A stretch of DNA of 23,008 bases from assembly GCA_964245425.1 (NCBI GenBank), contig CAXTMV010000059.1, forward strand, positions 1-23,008. Reading direction: 5' to 3'. Shown here one piece after another: positions 7,367 through 15,097 of this stretch. Source of the stretch: JACMLD01 sp964245425 (GTDB lineage: Bacteria > Bacteroidota > Bacteroidia > Chitinophagales > Chitinophagaceae). Within the stretch, counting starts at the first letter, position 1. Every line of letters begins with the position of its first letter. Position numbers and translations under genes: made by a program. Below the pieces are notes generated by a model. It ran no database searches and was not told where the DNA came from. It saw only the letters and a program-made list of their open reading frames with translations.

Positions 7367-10135
7367 TCATTCAATTAGCACAAAACTAGCCCAGACAAAC
7401 GGTGGTGACCCATCCTTTTGAAGTGTTTGCTGCGCCATGTGGAGCGAGTTGCTGAGGCTGGCACCGGCAAACCAATTTTTATAAAACAGAGACATTAGCC
7501 GGGCAGTCTCCTGGGGATTAATCTGCCAAAGACTTACCAGCAAATATTGCGCACCCGCCATTTTAAAAGATCGTTGCAAACCCAAAATTCCTTCGTTGCG
7601 GCTCAAGTCGCCCAGCCCGGTTTCACAACCGCTCAATACTACCAGCCTAATACTTTTAAGGTTTAGCTGTTGTACTTCATACGCATCTAAAAAGCCATTA
7701 TCGTGTCTTTCAGGCTTGAAAGCACCCAGCATTTTTTGAATGGTGGAGAATACCGGATGTTCATAATTTTTTTGTGTTTGCCCGCTGTACCAGTACAGTT
7801 TGAATCCAGCCAATGCAAGCCCGGTGCGCAAGAGCGGGTTGGGAGTAGCGGCGGAATAGGCACATGGTACCGAATCGCGCAGCCATTTTTTATCGTAGGG
7901 CATATAAAAGGTATGCGTAGAAATATGCAATACTCCACCAAATGGCGAATCGGCGCTGGTATCTGGCGCGGTAGTATCAGCAGGTGGGTCGTTCCCTTCC
8001 GCAACCATTGTAATGATCGAATCCATCTCCCTGCCGTAAAAAGCTTTTTCTTCAGGAAAAGCAAATGATTGCCTGAATGCCTCCTCCGTGGCCATTGTTG
8101 ACTGACAAAGCGAAAAAGGTATTTTGCTGGCTTTACAAGCAGCTATCAACGAATCTGTTTCAGCAGTGCCCAAAGCCTGCACTTCCTGGTTGCACGCAGG
8201 TTTGTCTACAGACTGTATTTTTCTCAACGGTATGCTATCATTCGTATAATAAACCGAATCATAATCTATATTACCCCACACACGCACAAAACCAGGCTTA
8301 GTAAAAGGTTCACGGGGATTGGTCAGTTCAAGAAAACTTAAAACCCGCTGCAAATTATACTCTTTCATCAGAAAATTTTTTCCATTGTAAATGGCATCCA
8401 TTGAAATATTATTAATGAGCCCGGCAGGAGAAAAATAAATTTTGCCGGCCTGCTGCAGATAAGGTGTCAGCGGCTGCCATACAAAACGGTACAGTTGCGC
8501 ACTTGCCGCTGAATTGGCGCTGTACACATCTGTGCCAAAAGAGTTGCTGTTCAGTGAGGAATTGTTTACTTTACTCATTAGGTTCAGCAGCGCTGATTCG
8601 CTGCAAAGATTTACAAAATGTGCACGGTTAAAGCTGTTTTCAAATACAAAAGCTGCATACCGGTTTTGCCCGCTGTTATTGACGGGTGTTTTATATTTAA
8701 ATTGTACAAACTCAATGTGCTCGCTGGCGCTATTCGGATCATCGTCTCTCATGCCAACCATAACTTCCCGCCTTCGGCTGTCGTCTGGGCTGGTGTAAAA
8801 ACCAATGTTTGCTATTTGTCTTTCATAATTATTAGCCACTTCTGTAAGGCTGTCTGCATCCCATTTTCTTTCTTTAACAGAAACTGCATATAAGCTGTCG
8901 ATAAGACGCCGGTTGCGTTTAAGCGGCCGGTAAGGCATTGGCAAATCTGTATTCCAGTAAACTTTTGTTTGTTTCAATAACTCTTGGCGGTTCAGGTAAA
9001 CGAGGCTTTTGCGCTGCAGCGATACAAACAACATGTCAAACATCTTTTCGTTTGTATTCTCTACCATTATGCTATACATCAAGTTTAAGATATCATCTAG
9101 CCGTGCCGCAAAATGTATAAGATCATCCTCTGACATACCCGCGCCATTTCTATAGGTTTGAAACAGAATTAAATGACTCAGCGCAACCAGGGCGTTCCAA
9201 GATTGAGGATATTGTTTTTGATACAACTGGCTTTCGCAATAGCCTGCATAAAACCTTTCATAGGCAACAGACTGGCAAAGATGTTTTCGGAGTGTAGCAA
9301 TGCCGCGAAGAAATAAGGTATCAGCTGCCCCATAGCGCCCCAGTTGCAGGTAAAGACGTCCTAATTGAAGCCTGGCTTCATAATACAGATCCCAGTTTGC
9401 GCTGGTAAGTTTTATTCCTGCAAATGACTTTTCATAAATACGTACGGCTCCCAGGAGATCATTCTGCTTCTCTGCCAGCAATGCTTTTAATTGCTTTACC
9501 CTCAGATATAAAACCGAACCTCCATTATCAATTGGTCTTATTTGAATTTTTTCAACCAGCCCCAGGCTGCGTTCATTGTTGCCTGCCGCCAGTTCCATTC
9601 TTGCCAGGTGAACCATGGCTTGCAAATAATCCAACTGGTGCTTATCCTGCATCCCCTCAAGTATTTTCAGGGATTTATTTTGATACAGCAGGCTTTTCTC
9701 CGGGTTGCCAGTTTGCTCAAAAATATCTGATAGTAATTCAAACAGCTTTGCCTGCCAAAAAAGTGCAACAGGCGTTTTGGTAAAATGGCTTATTATTTCC
9801 TGACAATTAAAAAACGGTGTATTGTCCGGCAGTTTCATATCTGCGCCCGGTTTTCCCTCCAGCAACGTCAATTCCCCGGCATAATTTCCTTCCACACTGC
9901 CTACTTGTTGTATCATCCCAACAAGTTCTGCAAACCGGCTGCTATCGTTTTGCTTCCATTGCTCCCGCTCATTAACATACATTAAAATATGCAACGCTTT
10001 TTGGTAACGGGCATTCAGATCTGGCGTGTAAAGACCTTCTTCCGGTCCGTTTGTATAATTCCGGAATTGGGCCAGCCCCTCAAAACAAATCAACAGCAAA
10101 AAAGAAATTCCCAATAATTGCTTAAACAGGTTCAT
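7367..10135 (-). CDS. secreted TPR-CHAT domain protein (caspase-like peptidase)
   Basis: Predicted 922-aa protein. Residues 1-22 ('LLGISFLLLICFEGLA') form a signal peptide, so it should be exported. Residues about 120-400 are helical and TPR-like ('ALFWQAKLFELLSDIFEQTG', 'RLQLGRLYLQLGRYGAADTL'). The C-terminal third is a CHAT domain, a caspase-like cysteine-peptidase fold: 'GGVLHISTHTFYM' supplies the His (His741) and 'LVVLSGCETGLGD' the Cys (Cys837), followed by the conserved 'GILGLQRSFKMAGAQYLLVS' and 'VWASFVLI' end. The residue after His741 is Thr where CHAT proteins usually have Gly, so activity is likely but not certain. The gene is transcribed away from a plus-strand GNAT/sigma/anti-sigma group across an 81-bp gap, suggesting shared control. 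Substrate unknown. Confidence 0.88.
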   Translation of the reverse strand: MNLFKQLLGISFLLLICFEGLAQFRNYTNGPEEGLYTPDLNARYQKALHILMYVNEREQWKQNDSSRFAELVGMIQQVGSVEGNYAGELTLLEGKPGADMKLPDNTPFFNCQEIISHFTKTPVALFWQAKLFELLSDIFEQTGNPEKSLLYQNKSLKILEGMQDKHQLDYLQAMVHLARMELAAGNNERSLGLVEKIQIRPIDNGGSVLYLRVKQLKALLAEKQNDLLGAVRIYEKSFAGIKLTSANWDLYYEARLQLGRLYLQLGRYGAADTLFLRGIATLRKHLCQSVAYERFYAGYCESQLYQKQYPQSWNALVALSHLILFQTYRNGAGMSEDDLIHFAARLDDILNLMYSIMVENTNEKMFDMLFVSLQRKSLVYLNRQELLKQTKVYWNTDLPMPYRPLKRNRRLIDSLYAVSVKERKWDADSLTEVANNYERQIANIGFYTSPDDSRRREVMVGMRDDDPNSASEHIEFVQFKYKTPVNNSGQNRYAAFVFENSFNRAHFVNLCSESALLNLMSKVNNSSLNSNSFGTDVYSANSAASAQLYRFVWQPLTPYLQQAGKIYFSPAGLINNISMDAIYNGKNFLMKEYNLQRVLSFLELTNPREPFTKPGFVRVWGNIDYDSVYYTNDSIPLRKIQSVDKPACNQEVQALGTAETDSLIAACKASKIPFSLCQSTMATEEAFRQSFAFPEEKAFYGREMDSIITMVAEGNDPPADTTAPDTSADSPFGGVLHISTHTFYMPYDKKWLRDSVPCAYSAATPNPLLRTGLALAGFKLYWYSGQTQKNYEHPVFSTIQKMLGAFKPERHDNGFLDAYEVQQLNLKSIRLVVLSGCETGLGDLSRNEGILGLQRSFKMAGAQYLLVSLWQINPQETARLMSLFYKNWFAGASLSNSLHMAQQTLQKDGSPPFVWASFVLIE

Positions 10136-10216
10136 AAACGCAATATTTTCAGTTAACTACATTTTTTTTTAAATATTTCTTTTTCGTGATAGATTTTTTC
10201 CGCAGAAAAAGAACTG
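10136..10216. promoter_or_regulatory. short divergent intergenic region
   Basis: This 81-bp AT-rich gap separates the CHAT gene from the GNAT-like/sigma group and must hold the promoters of both if each starts here. I see no exact TAnnTTTG box on either strand; TAGATTTT near 10192 is the closest match on the plus strand. Inferred from gene arrangement only. Confidence 0.3.
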
Positions 10217-11062
10217 ATGATTAAGAGCTGCCAATGGCTTGTCACCAACACACTATCATTTATGCAACATTCTATTCGTTATGAAAGGCTATTAATCACT
10301 GATTGTTCGGGGGTCAATACCGATTTTGCCAGACTGTTTGTCATTTTCAGGGCTACACTGAAGCCAGATATGCGCTTTGCCGAATTCAGGCAATACTATT
10401 GTTCAGCCAAACTGGAATACATAGATGCTACCCTTGTGATGGCCGGCAATGAAGCCATCGGTTTTTGCGCAGCTGCGTTTTATACTTTACTGATCAATAA
10501 CGGCAAATACACCATAGGCCGCGCAGCCACCGGTATATTGCCGGTTTACCAGGGAAACAGTTTACCAAAATGGCAGCTCTATAGAAAGTATATGCGTTAC
10601 TGGTTGCGGCACCCTTTCACCAAAATAATTCTTTCCGCCTATGTTGCCAATCCTGTAATTTATGCAATGATTTGTAAATATACTGGCATTGCCTATCCGC
10701 GTAGAAATGCACCTGCGCCTCCACATATCGTTCAGTTGAAAGACAAACTTTTAAAAAGCCAGCGGTTGACCCGAAGGGAAAAGAACGAATTTGTAGTGGA
10801 GCTTCATTTTGATGTGTCAATTGGCATAAAAGAACAGGAGCGCATCTTCACAAGTAAAAACAGGAACATTCTATATTTCCTGCAAATAAATCCTGCATTC
10901 AGGCAAAAGCAGGGTGTTGTGGTTATTATACCTGTTAACCTGCAGAATATCTTTCTCAGCATGGGCCGCTTTTTCTATTACTGCATGTTGCAAAAAATAA
11001 TGAGCAAAATATGGAACGAAATATTTCAACTTCTGCACCGGCAAAAACACAATTTAACGTAG
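10217..11062 (+). CDS. hypothetical protein, possible GNAT fold
   Basis: Predicted 281-aa protein of unknown function. The central part (about residues 60-160) has the feel of a GNAT acyltransferase: strands around 'YIDATLVMAGNEAIGFCAAA' and then 'GRAATGILPVYQGNSL', which resembles the acyl-CoA-binding motif A with its R/Q-x-x-G-x-G/A signature in degenerate form. It is followed by a basic aromatic stretch ('YRKYMRYWLRHPFTK'). The C-terminal third is basic and then hydrophobic ('GVVVIIPVNLQNIFLSMG'). No signal peptide. An alternative start is the ATG at 10262. Its 3' end overlaps the sigma-factor gene by 52 nt in another frame, so the two are probably cotranscribed. Catalysis is not established, because no full GNAT signature is visible. 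Confidence 0.6.
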   Translation: MIKSCQWLVTNTLSFMQHSIRYERLLITDCSGVNTDFARLFVIFRATLKPDMRFAEFRQYYCSAKLEYIDATLVMAGNEAIGFCAAAFYTLLINNGKYTIGRAATGILPVYQGNSLPKWQLYRKYMRYWLRHPFTKIILSAYVANPVIYAMICKYTGIAYPRRNAPAPPHIVQLKDKLLKSQRLTRREKNEFVVELHFDVSIGIKEQERIFTSKNRNILYFLQINPAFRQKQGVVVIIPVNLQNIFLSMGRFFYYCMLQKIMSKIWNEIFQLLHRQKHNLT

Positions 11063-11712
11063 TTTTGAAACAAGCAAATAGGTTTACGTATTTAATGGAA
11101 AAGCATTGCGACTATTTCTTGTTGACGGCTACTGTTCAAAAAATGTGGGAGACAAACGACCTGGAGACTTCGGGCAGGTTGTACCAATGTCTTTACAAAA
11201 TCCGTGAAAGCCATTTTTTCAGGGGCTTAATTTTTGATAAGGGAAAAGTTGTGATGGAAAAAATGAAAGAGCTGGCTGAGGACGCTTTTCACGATGCATG
11301 GATATCATTTAATCACAATGGAAAATTGGGAAAGGTGCAAATTATTGCTAATTCAATTACCCAGTATTTTCGCAGTATAGTAAAAAATAAATTTATCAGC
11401 CGGTTTCGTAAAGAACTTAAGAGGAATGAGGGCGAAAAAGGATTTTCCAGGTTGTCACCAGAAAATAACCCTTTAACAAATGAAGACTGCAGGATGCTCG
11501 GCTTTGATTCACCCGTCATCCAGGACATGCTGAAACAATCAACAAACACCTGCCGCGAAATGCTGACCATGCGTTTTCGTGAGGGATTAACCGACGATGT
11601 TATTGCGCAAAGTCGTAATATCCGGCTGGAAAACGTTACAAAAATGATATCAGCCTGTAAACAAACTTTCCTCTTAAATTTTCGAGACAGGAAAAAAGGG
11701 CCTGATTCATGA
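11011..11712 (+). CDS. divergent ECF-like sigma factor
   Basis: Predicted 233-aa protein with a sigma-70-type layout. 'LAEDAFHDAWISFNHNGK' corresponds to the region 2 start ('EDA.Q..F...' in ECF sigmas). The C-terminal segment 'CREMLTMRFREGLTDDVIA' plus 'IRLENVTKMISACKQTFL' corresponds to the region 4 helix-turn-helix. Region 2 is less conserved than in ordinary ECF factors. The start at 11011 overlaps the upstream gene by 52 nt; the ATG at 11095 would avoid this and give 205 aa, near the usual ECF length. The stop overlaps the next start by four bases (ATGA at 11709), so translational coupling with the anti-sigma-like gene is likely. Expected role: directing RNA polymerase to a small regulon, possibly including this locus. 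Confidence 0.7.
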   Translation: MERNISTSAPAKTQFNVVLKQANRFTYLMEKHCDYFLLTATVQKMWETNDLETSGRLYQCLYKIRESHFFRGLIFDKGKVVMEKMKELAEDAFHDAWISFNHNGKLGKVQIIANSITQYFRSIVKNKFISRFRKELKRNEGEKGFSRLSPENNPLTNEDCRMLGFDSPVIQDMLKQSTNTCREMLTMRFREGLTDDVIAQSRNIRLENVTKMISACKQTFLLNFRDRKKGPDS

Positions 11713-12665
11713 AAAACGGATATGATATGCCCAGTTTTGACGACAATGAAATATTGATTGCCAGGTACCTCCAAAACCAAATGACGCCGGAAGAGGAAGA
11801 GGGCTTTATGCGGATTCTGGAAACAGATGGGGTTCTGCGCGGGCAATACGAAGACGAACTTCTGCTGCAATCTTTGCTGGGCGACGATGCTGAGACAACC
11901 AATGAACAAACCGAAATCACTTTTCAGCCTGCAGATGAACACATTGGTATGATTTCGGAGGCAATGACAACAAAATCCAACCTTAAAATACTATGGCGCC
12001 GCTACAGCGCCATTGCCGCCATTTTCATTTTTTGCCTGGTTGCTGCAGCCATCTTTTTCTTTAAAAGCCGCCAGAAACAAGACGATAAGATACCTGTGGT
12101 AAAAACCAATCAGTTGATTAGAGATAGTGTGCCCACGGTACCAATTACGGTAGATCCAAATGCTACAAAAAAGGACAGTGCTGCATTGGTTGTTCAGCCA
12201 AAAGGCAAACTGCCCGCAGTCCATGAAAAGTTACCAGACCTGTTGCGCGCTTTCAACAAACCTTACCAAAAAACAGGTGACGATCCACAGCAAGCCAGCG
12301 TTGCTTTTGCGTACTATGAGAATAAAAAGTTTGAAAGCCTGCAGCATTTAACCGATGCGGGTGTGCAGGTGATGGGCGCCAGCATCCAGGATGCGCTGGC
12401 AAGAGACTATCTTCACTTTTACAAAGGTCTTGCATATTTAAGCCAGCAGCAAAACGACAGTGCTTTTATCTGGTTCAGCCGGGTCATGCAATCTCCCGAC
12501 AAAACCACTGCGCTAACAAACAAAGTGCAATGGTTCAGTGCGATCGCTTTGCTGCAGGCCAATGATACTAATGCCGGCGAAAAAAAGATGAAAGAAATTG
12601 CCCGGTCATCTTCGGCTTATAAAAAACAGGCAGTATTATTACTTGCCAAACTGCACACTCAATAA
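11709..12665 (+). CDS. membrane anti-sigma-like protein with C-terminal helical (TPR-like) repeats
   Basis: Predicted 318-aa single-pass membrane protein. The cytoplasmic N-terminus 'NEILIARYLQNQMTPEEEEG' resembles the 'YL.G.L...E...' helix of anti-sigma factors, without a zinc-binding HxxxCxxC motif. A basic stretch ('LKILWRRY') precedes one transmembrane helix at about residues 99-118 ('SAIAAIFIFCLVAAAIFFF'), orienting the rest outward. The periplasmic part has a Lys/Pro/Thr-rich linker and then helical repeats (about residues 185-315: 'ASVAFAYYENKKFESLQ', 'FYKGLAYLSQQQNDSAFIWF'), consistent with TPRs. It overlaps the sigma gene by four bases. The arrangement suggests that it holds the sigma factor at the membrane and reads an envelope signal; the nearby exported CHAT peptidase could act on it. 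That link is inference. Confidence 0.7.
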   Translation: MKNGYDMPSFDDNEILIARYLQNQMTPEEEEGFMRILETDGVLRGQYEDELLLQSLLGDDAETTNEQTEITFQPADEHIGMISEAMTTKSNLKILWRRYSAIAAIFIFCLVAAAIFFFKSRQKQDDKIPVVKTNQLIRDSVPTVPITVDPNATKKDSAALVVQPKGKLPAVHEKLPDLLRAFNKPYQKTGDDPQQASVAFAYYENKKFESLQHLTDAGVQVMGASIQDALARDYLHFYKGLAYLSQQQNDSAFIWFSRVMQSPDKTTALTNKVQWFSAIALLQANDTNAGEKKMKEIARSSSAYKKQAVLLLAKLHTQ

Positions 12666-12670
12666 TTACC

Positions 12671-13528
12671 TTATATTAATTTCTCTTCTTTTAAATAAAA
12701 CGCCACATCCCTTGCCGTACTGAACAACCGGGTAAAAGTTTCCCTTGCTTTTGCCAGTATTCTCTTATTGAATTCATTTACCGTCGCGGGAGCAAGGCCG
12801 AGCCGTTCGGAGATGCCGCGGGAACTGATACCAGGCTGTGATACATAAACTGACAATACCTCCAATTCGGTTTTGGAAAAATATTTTTCCTGTAAAAAGG
12901 ATCTTACAAGACCTTCAAAAACCTGCTTTTCAAAAATATCTTTTTGCCTGATACCGTTTGTCTCAGTAATACGAAGGTCAAGCATACCAGTCTGGTAGCT
13001 TCCTATCTTTGTAAATTCATTTAATTGCGCCAGCAGCCTGTTATTAGCATCATATTGAAAGATGGAAGTAGTTTTTTTGAATTCAATGTAAGACCCGTTA
13101 TAGTGCCGCAGGGCAATCCGGCTTATGTAACGCTGACTGGCAAACTGCAGTTTAAAATTTCCACCACATAACAACCGGTACATGCTGTTGGCAACGAGGT
13201 TATGAACCACTGCCTGTTGTGGATCAATGATGTGCAAATAGGTACGGGGGGTAAAAGTTTGGTTTGGATAGCCCAGCCACTTATTGACCCCGTTTACATG
13301 GTCAAACGTTTTTGTCAACAGGTTAAAGACTACATAAAAGCTTTCATCCTGGATAAATTCATCCAGCTTCTGTAAACGTCCGGCCTGTGATTCACTGCTT
13401 ACCTTGGGTGGATAAAAACCCGCCGGGGGCAGGAGCATTGTCAGTAATTCATCAAGCCGTTCTGCAGAGTCACTTTCTTGTCGCATCTGTGTCCATTGTG
13501 CTGCCGAAAAAAAAGGTGGAAAGTGCAA
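12671..13528 (-). CDS. PAS/LuxR-type transcriptional regulator
   Basis: Predicted 285-aa protein. The C-terminal 70 residues form a LuxR-type helix-turn-helix: 'FSKTELEVLSVYVSQPGISS' leads into 'ISERLGLAPATVNEFNKRIL'. The middle (about 55-175) looks like a PAS sensor domain: 'FYVVFNLLTKTFDHVNGVNK' resembles the PAS core, followed by 'YLHIIDPQQ'. There is no response-regulator receiver domain and no membrane segment, so it should bind DNA in the cytoplasm in response to a small ligand or unknown cue. The start given is a TTG; the first ATG is at 13486 and would remove 14 residues. It is convergent with the anti-sigma-like gene (5 bp gap) and divergent from the exported-protein genes at 13709 onward, which it may control. 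Confidence 0.75.
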   Translation of the reverse strand: MHFPPFFSAAQWTQMRQESDSAERLDELLTMLLPPAGFYPPKVSSESQAGRLQKLDEFIQDESFYVVFNLLTKTFDHVNGVNKWLGYPNQTFTPRTYLHIIDPQQAVVHNLVANSMYRLLCGGNFKLQFASQRYISRIALRHYNGSYIEFKKTTSIFQYDANNRLLAQLNEFTKIGSYQTGMLDLRITETNGIRQKDIFEKQVFEGLVRSFLQEKYFSKTELEVLSVYVSQPGISSRGISERLGLAPATVNEFNKRILAKARETFTRLFSTARDVAFYLKEEKLI

Positions 13529-13708
13529 TAGATTTTCGAACGTCTTTTTGCACTATAGAATAAAGGAGGCAATATGCTGTGTGACTTTTCAATGGAATTG
13601 AGTTTGTAGCCAGCCTGGCTACATTAAAATTACAGGCTTTGGCGAACTTGTACAAAGAATTATCATCACGGATTTTATTGTTTTATTATTCATTTAAAAC
13701 TACACATC

Positions 13709-14220
13709 GTGAAAAAATTATTGTTTTTACTGCTGATTGTGCTGATAACGATAACCGTTAATGCACAAAAAAACATGCCTGACTATTTCAGAACACGCGG
13801 TTGCGGAATGATAGCCGGAGCCGCCCATGTCATTGATGCGCAAGATCCGTATTTCTGGACTTTTGACCCACAGAGCAATGGCATCACTATCTGCATTTAT
13901 TATCATTACAACAAGCAAAATAATACTTACACAGGTCCCGCCACTAAATTAAGGGTTGATAGGGGCGCCGGCGATTTGTACTTCAGCAACATTACTGTTC
14001 TTTCTGAAACACAGGGCGGTTTTTTTCATCCATTTTGGGGATTGAAATTAGGGAGTACTCTATTAATGGATGTTTGTGAAGCAACGGATCCCCAAACACT
14101 CAACCGCTTAAAACAAAATTAGCACAATACGTCGATACGGACCTGGCCAACTGGAGTGGCATAGATTGGGCTATGCTGGCCCTGAATGCCGACTATGCCA
14201 ATTACCTGCTCGGAAACTAA
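13709..14220 (+). pseudogene. small exported protein broken by a -1 frameshift
   Basis: From a GTG at 13709 the frame gives a signal peptide ('LLFLLLIVLITITVNAQ') and about 115 mature residues of unknown family ('GCGMIAGAAHVIDAQDPYFW'). It stops at 14120-14122 just after 'TLNRLKQN'. In the -1 frame the sequence continues 'KLAQYVDTDLANWSGIDWAM' and 'NADYANYLLGN' and stops at 14218-14220. Adding one A to the AAAA run at 14110-14113 joins the two parts into a 170-aa protein with a smooth junction ('NRLKTKLAQYVD'). The slip site C-TTA-AAA is not a classical frameshift heptamer, so I favour mutation or a base-calling error over programmed frameshifting. The lipoprotein gene starts 55 nt downstream, probably in the same transcript. 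Confidence 0.6.
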
Positions 14221-14275
14221 TCATCAAAAAAAGCTGTGTCAAATTTATAAATTGTTAACACTAAAATATATTCCA

Positions 14276-14923
14276 ATGAGAAAATGCAAGACAGTTATTT
14301 ACTTTTCAATATTGCTTTTAGCAGCCTGCAGCAAGAGCAATTCTACCGGAAATGCTTCATCGGGTACAGTCGGAAATATTGCCACGGGTGGTAAAGACAC
14401 ACTCTTATCTCCTTACTATTTCAAAGCAGACATTGACGGAATCACAAAAAATTTCACCAATGGAAAGGCTGCAATATTGCTGGATACTTTTTCAGTTGGC
14501 TCAAACGATACACTGTATTGGATAATCTCAATTGGTGCAAGGCTATCAGAACTCAACAAAAGCGATGCAATACTGATGTCGGGTGCGGGCTTTGAAAAGA
14601 TAGCTTCCATAGCCAATGATTTGTCAAATCTAGCACATGGATATTCAGTCGTTAACCCAACCAGCGGGGTAATTGGCTGCTCACACACTATTACTACAGC
14701 TACGGCCCCGTTGCTTTTTACCGGTTATCATTCTAGCGATTCGGCAAGCAACTATAGCGCTGGCCAAATACCCTTTCAACTTACAATAACATCCTTTACC
14801 AACACTGAGATTAAGGGCATGTTTTCTGGTTTGCTGCTAGGGGATAAAAATTTTCCAGCATCTGCGGCTTCAGAAACCATTGCAAACGGGCAGTTTGATT
14901 TACCCGTTACGTTTGGTAAATAA
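14276..14923 (+). CDS. lipoprotein of unknown function
   Basis: Predicted 215-aa lipoprotein. The N-terminus is basic ('MRKCK'), then hydrophobic ('TVIYFSILLLAAC') with lipobox LLAAC, followed by a Ser/Asn/Gly linker. The start at 14276 is chosen because it places the signal sequence at the N-terminus; an upstream in-frame start at 14186 would bury it. The mature part is beta-rich with no recognised catalytic motif ('FKADIDGITKNFTNGKAAIL', 'GQIPFQLTITSFTNTEIKGM'). This beta-rich pattern and a C-terminal 'GQFDLPV' recall small Bacteroidota surface lipoproteins of unknown function. It lies between the frameshifted exported-protein gene and the Sel1/lectin gene on the same strand. No function can be assigned. 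Confidence 0.75.
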   Translation: MRKCKTVIYFSILLLAACSKSNSTGNASSGTVGNIATGGKDTLLSPYYFKADIDGITKNFTNGKAAILLDTFSVGSNDTLYWIISIGARLSELNKSDAILMSGAGFEKIASIANDLSNLAHGYSVVNPTSGVIGCSHTITTATAPLLFTGYHSSDSASNYSAGQIPFQLTITSFTNTEIKGMFSGLLLGDKNFPASAASETIANGQFDLPVTFGK

Positions 14924-14942
14924 CAGCTGGTATACAATCAAC

Positions 14943-14968
14943 ACCCGGTAATACAATCGGGTTATTTT
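14943..14968 (+). terminator. weak terminator-like hairpin after lipoprotein gene
   Basis: ACCCG (14943-14947) pairs with CGGGT (14958-14962) across a 10-nt loop, followed by TATTTT. The stem is short, so only a weak or partial stop is suggested. Confidence 0.3.
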
Positions 14969-15097
14969 CCGAAGAATCTGTCCGGCTCATCATCTTTTGA
15001 CAATGGCAATTTTCGTTTTAAAACGATGTAAGCATTGTTCACTGTGGGTAAAAATAATATTCGGTTAACAGATAGTTTATTAAATTCAAAATACAAA

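Noticed and set aside
14106..14114. Programmed -1 frameshift in the small exported-protein gene
   Set aside because: The slip site lacks a classical X-XXY-YYZ heptamer, I see no strong downstream stem, and five other single-base losses in the window point to decay or base-calling.
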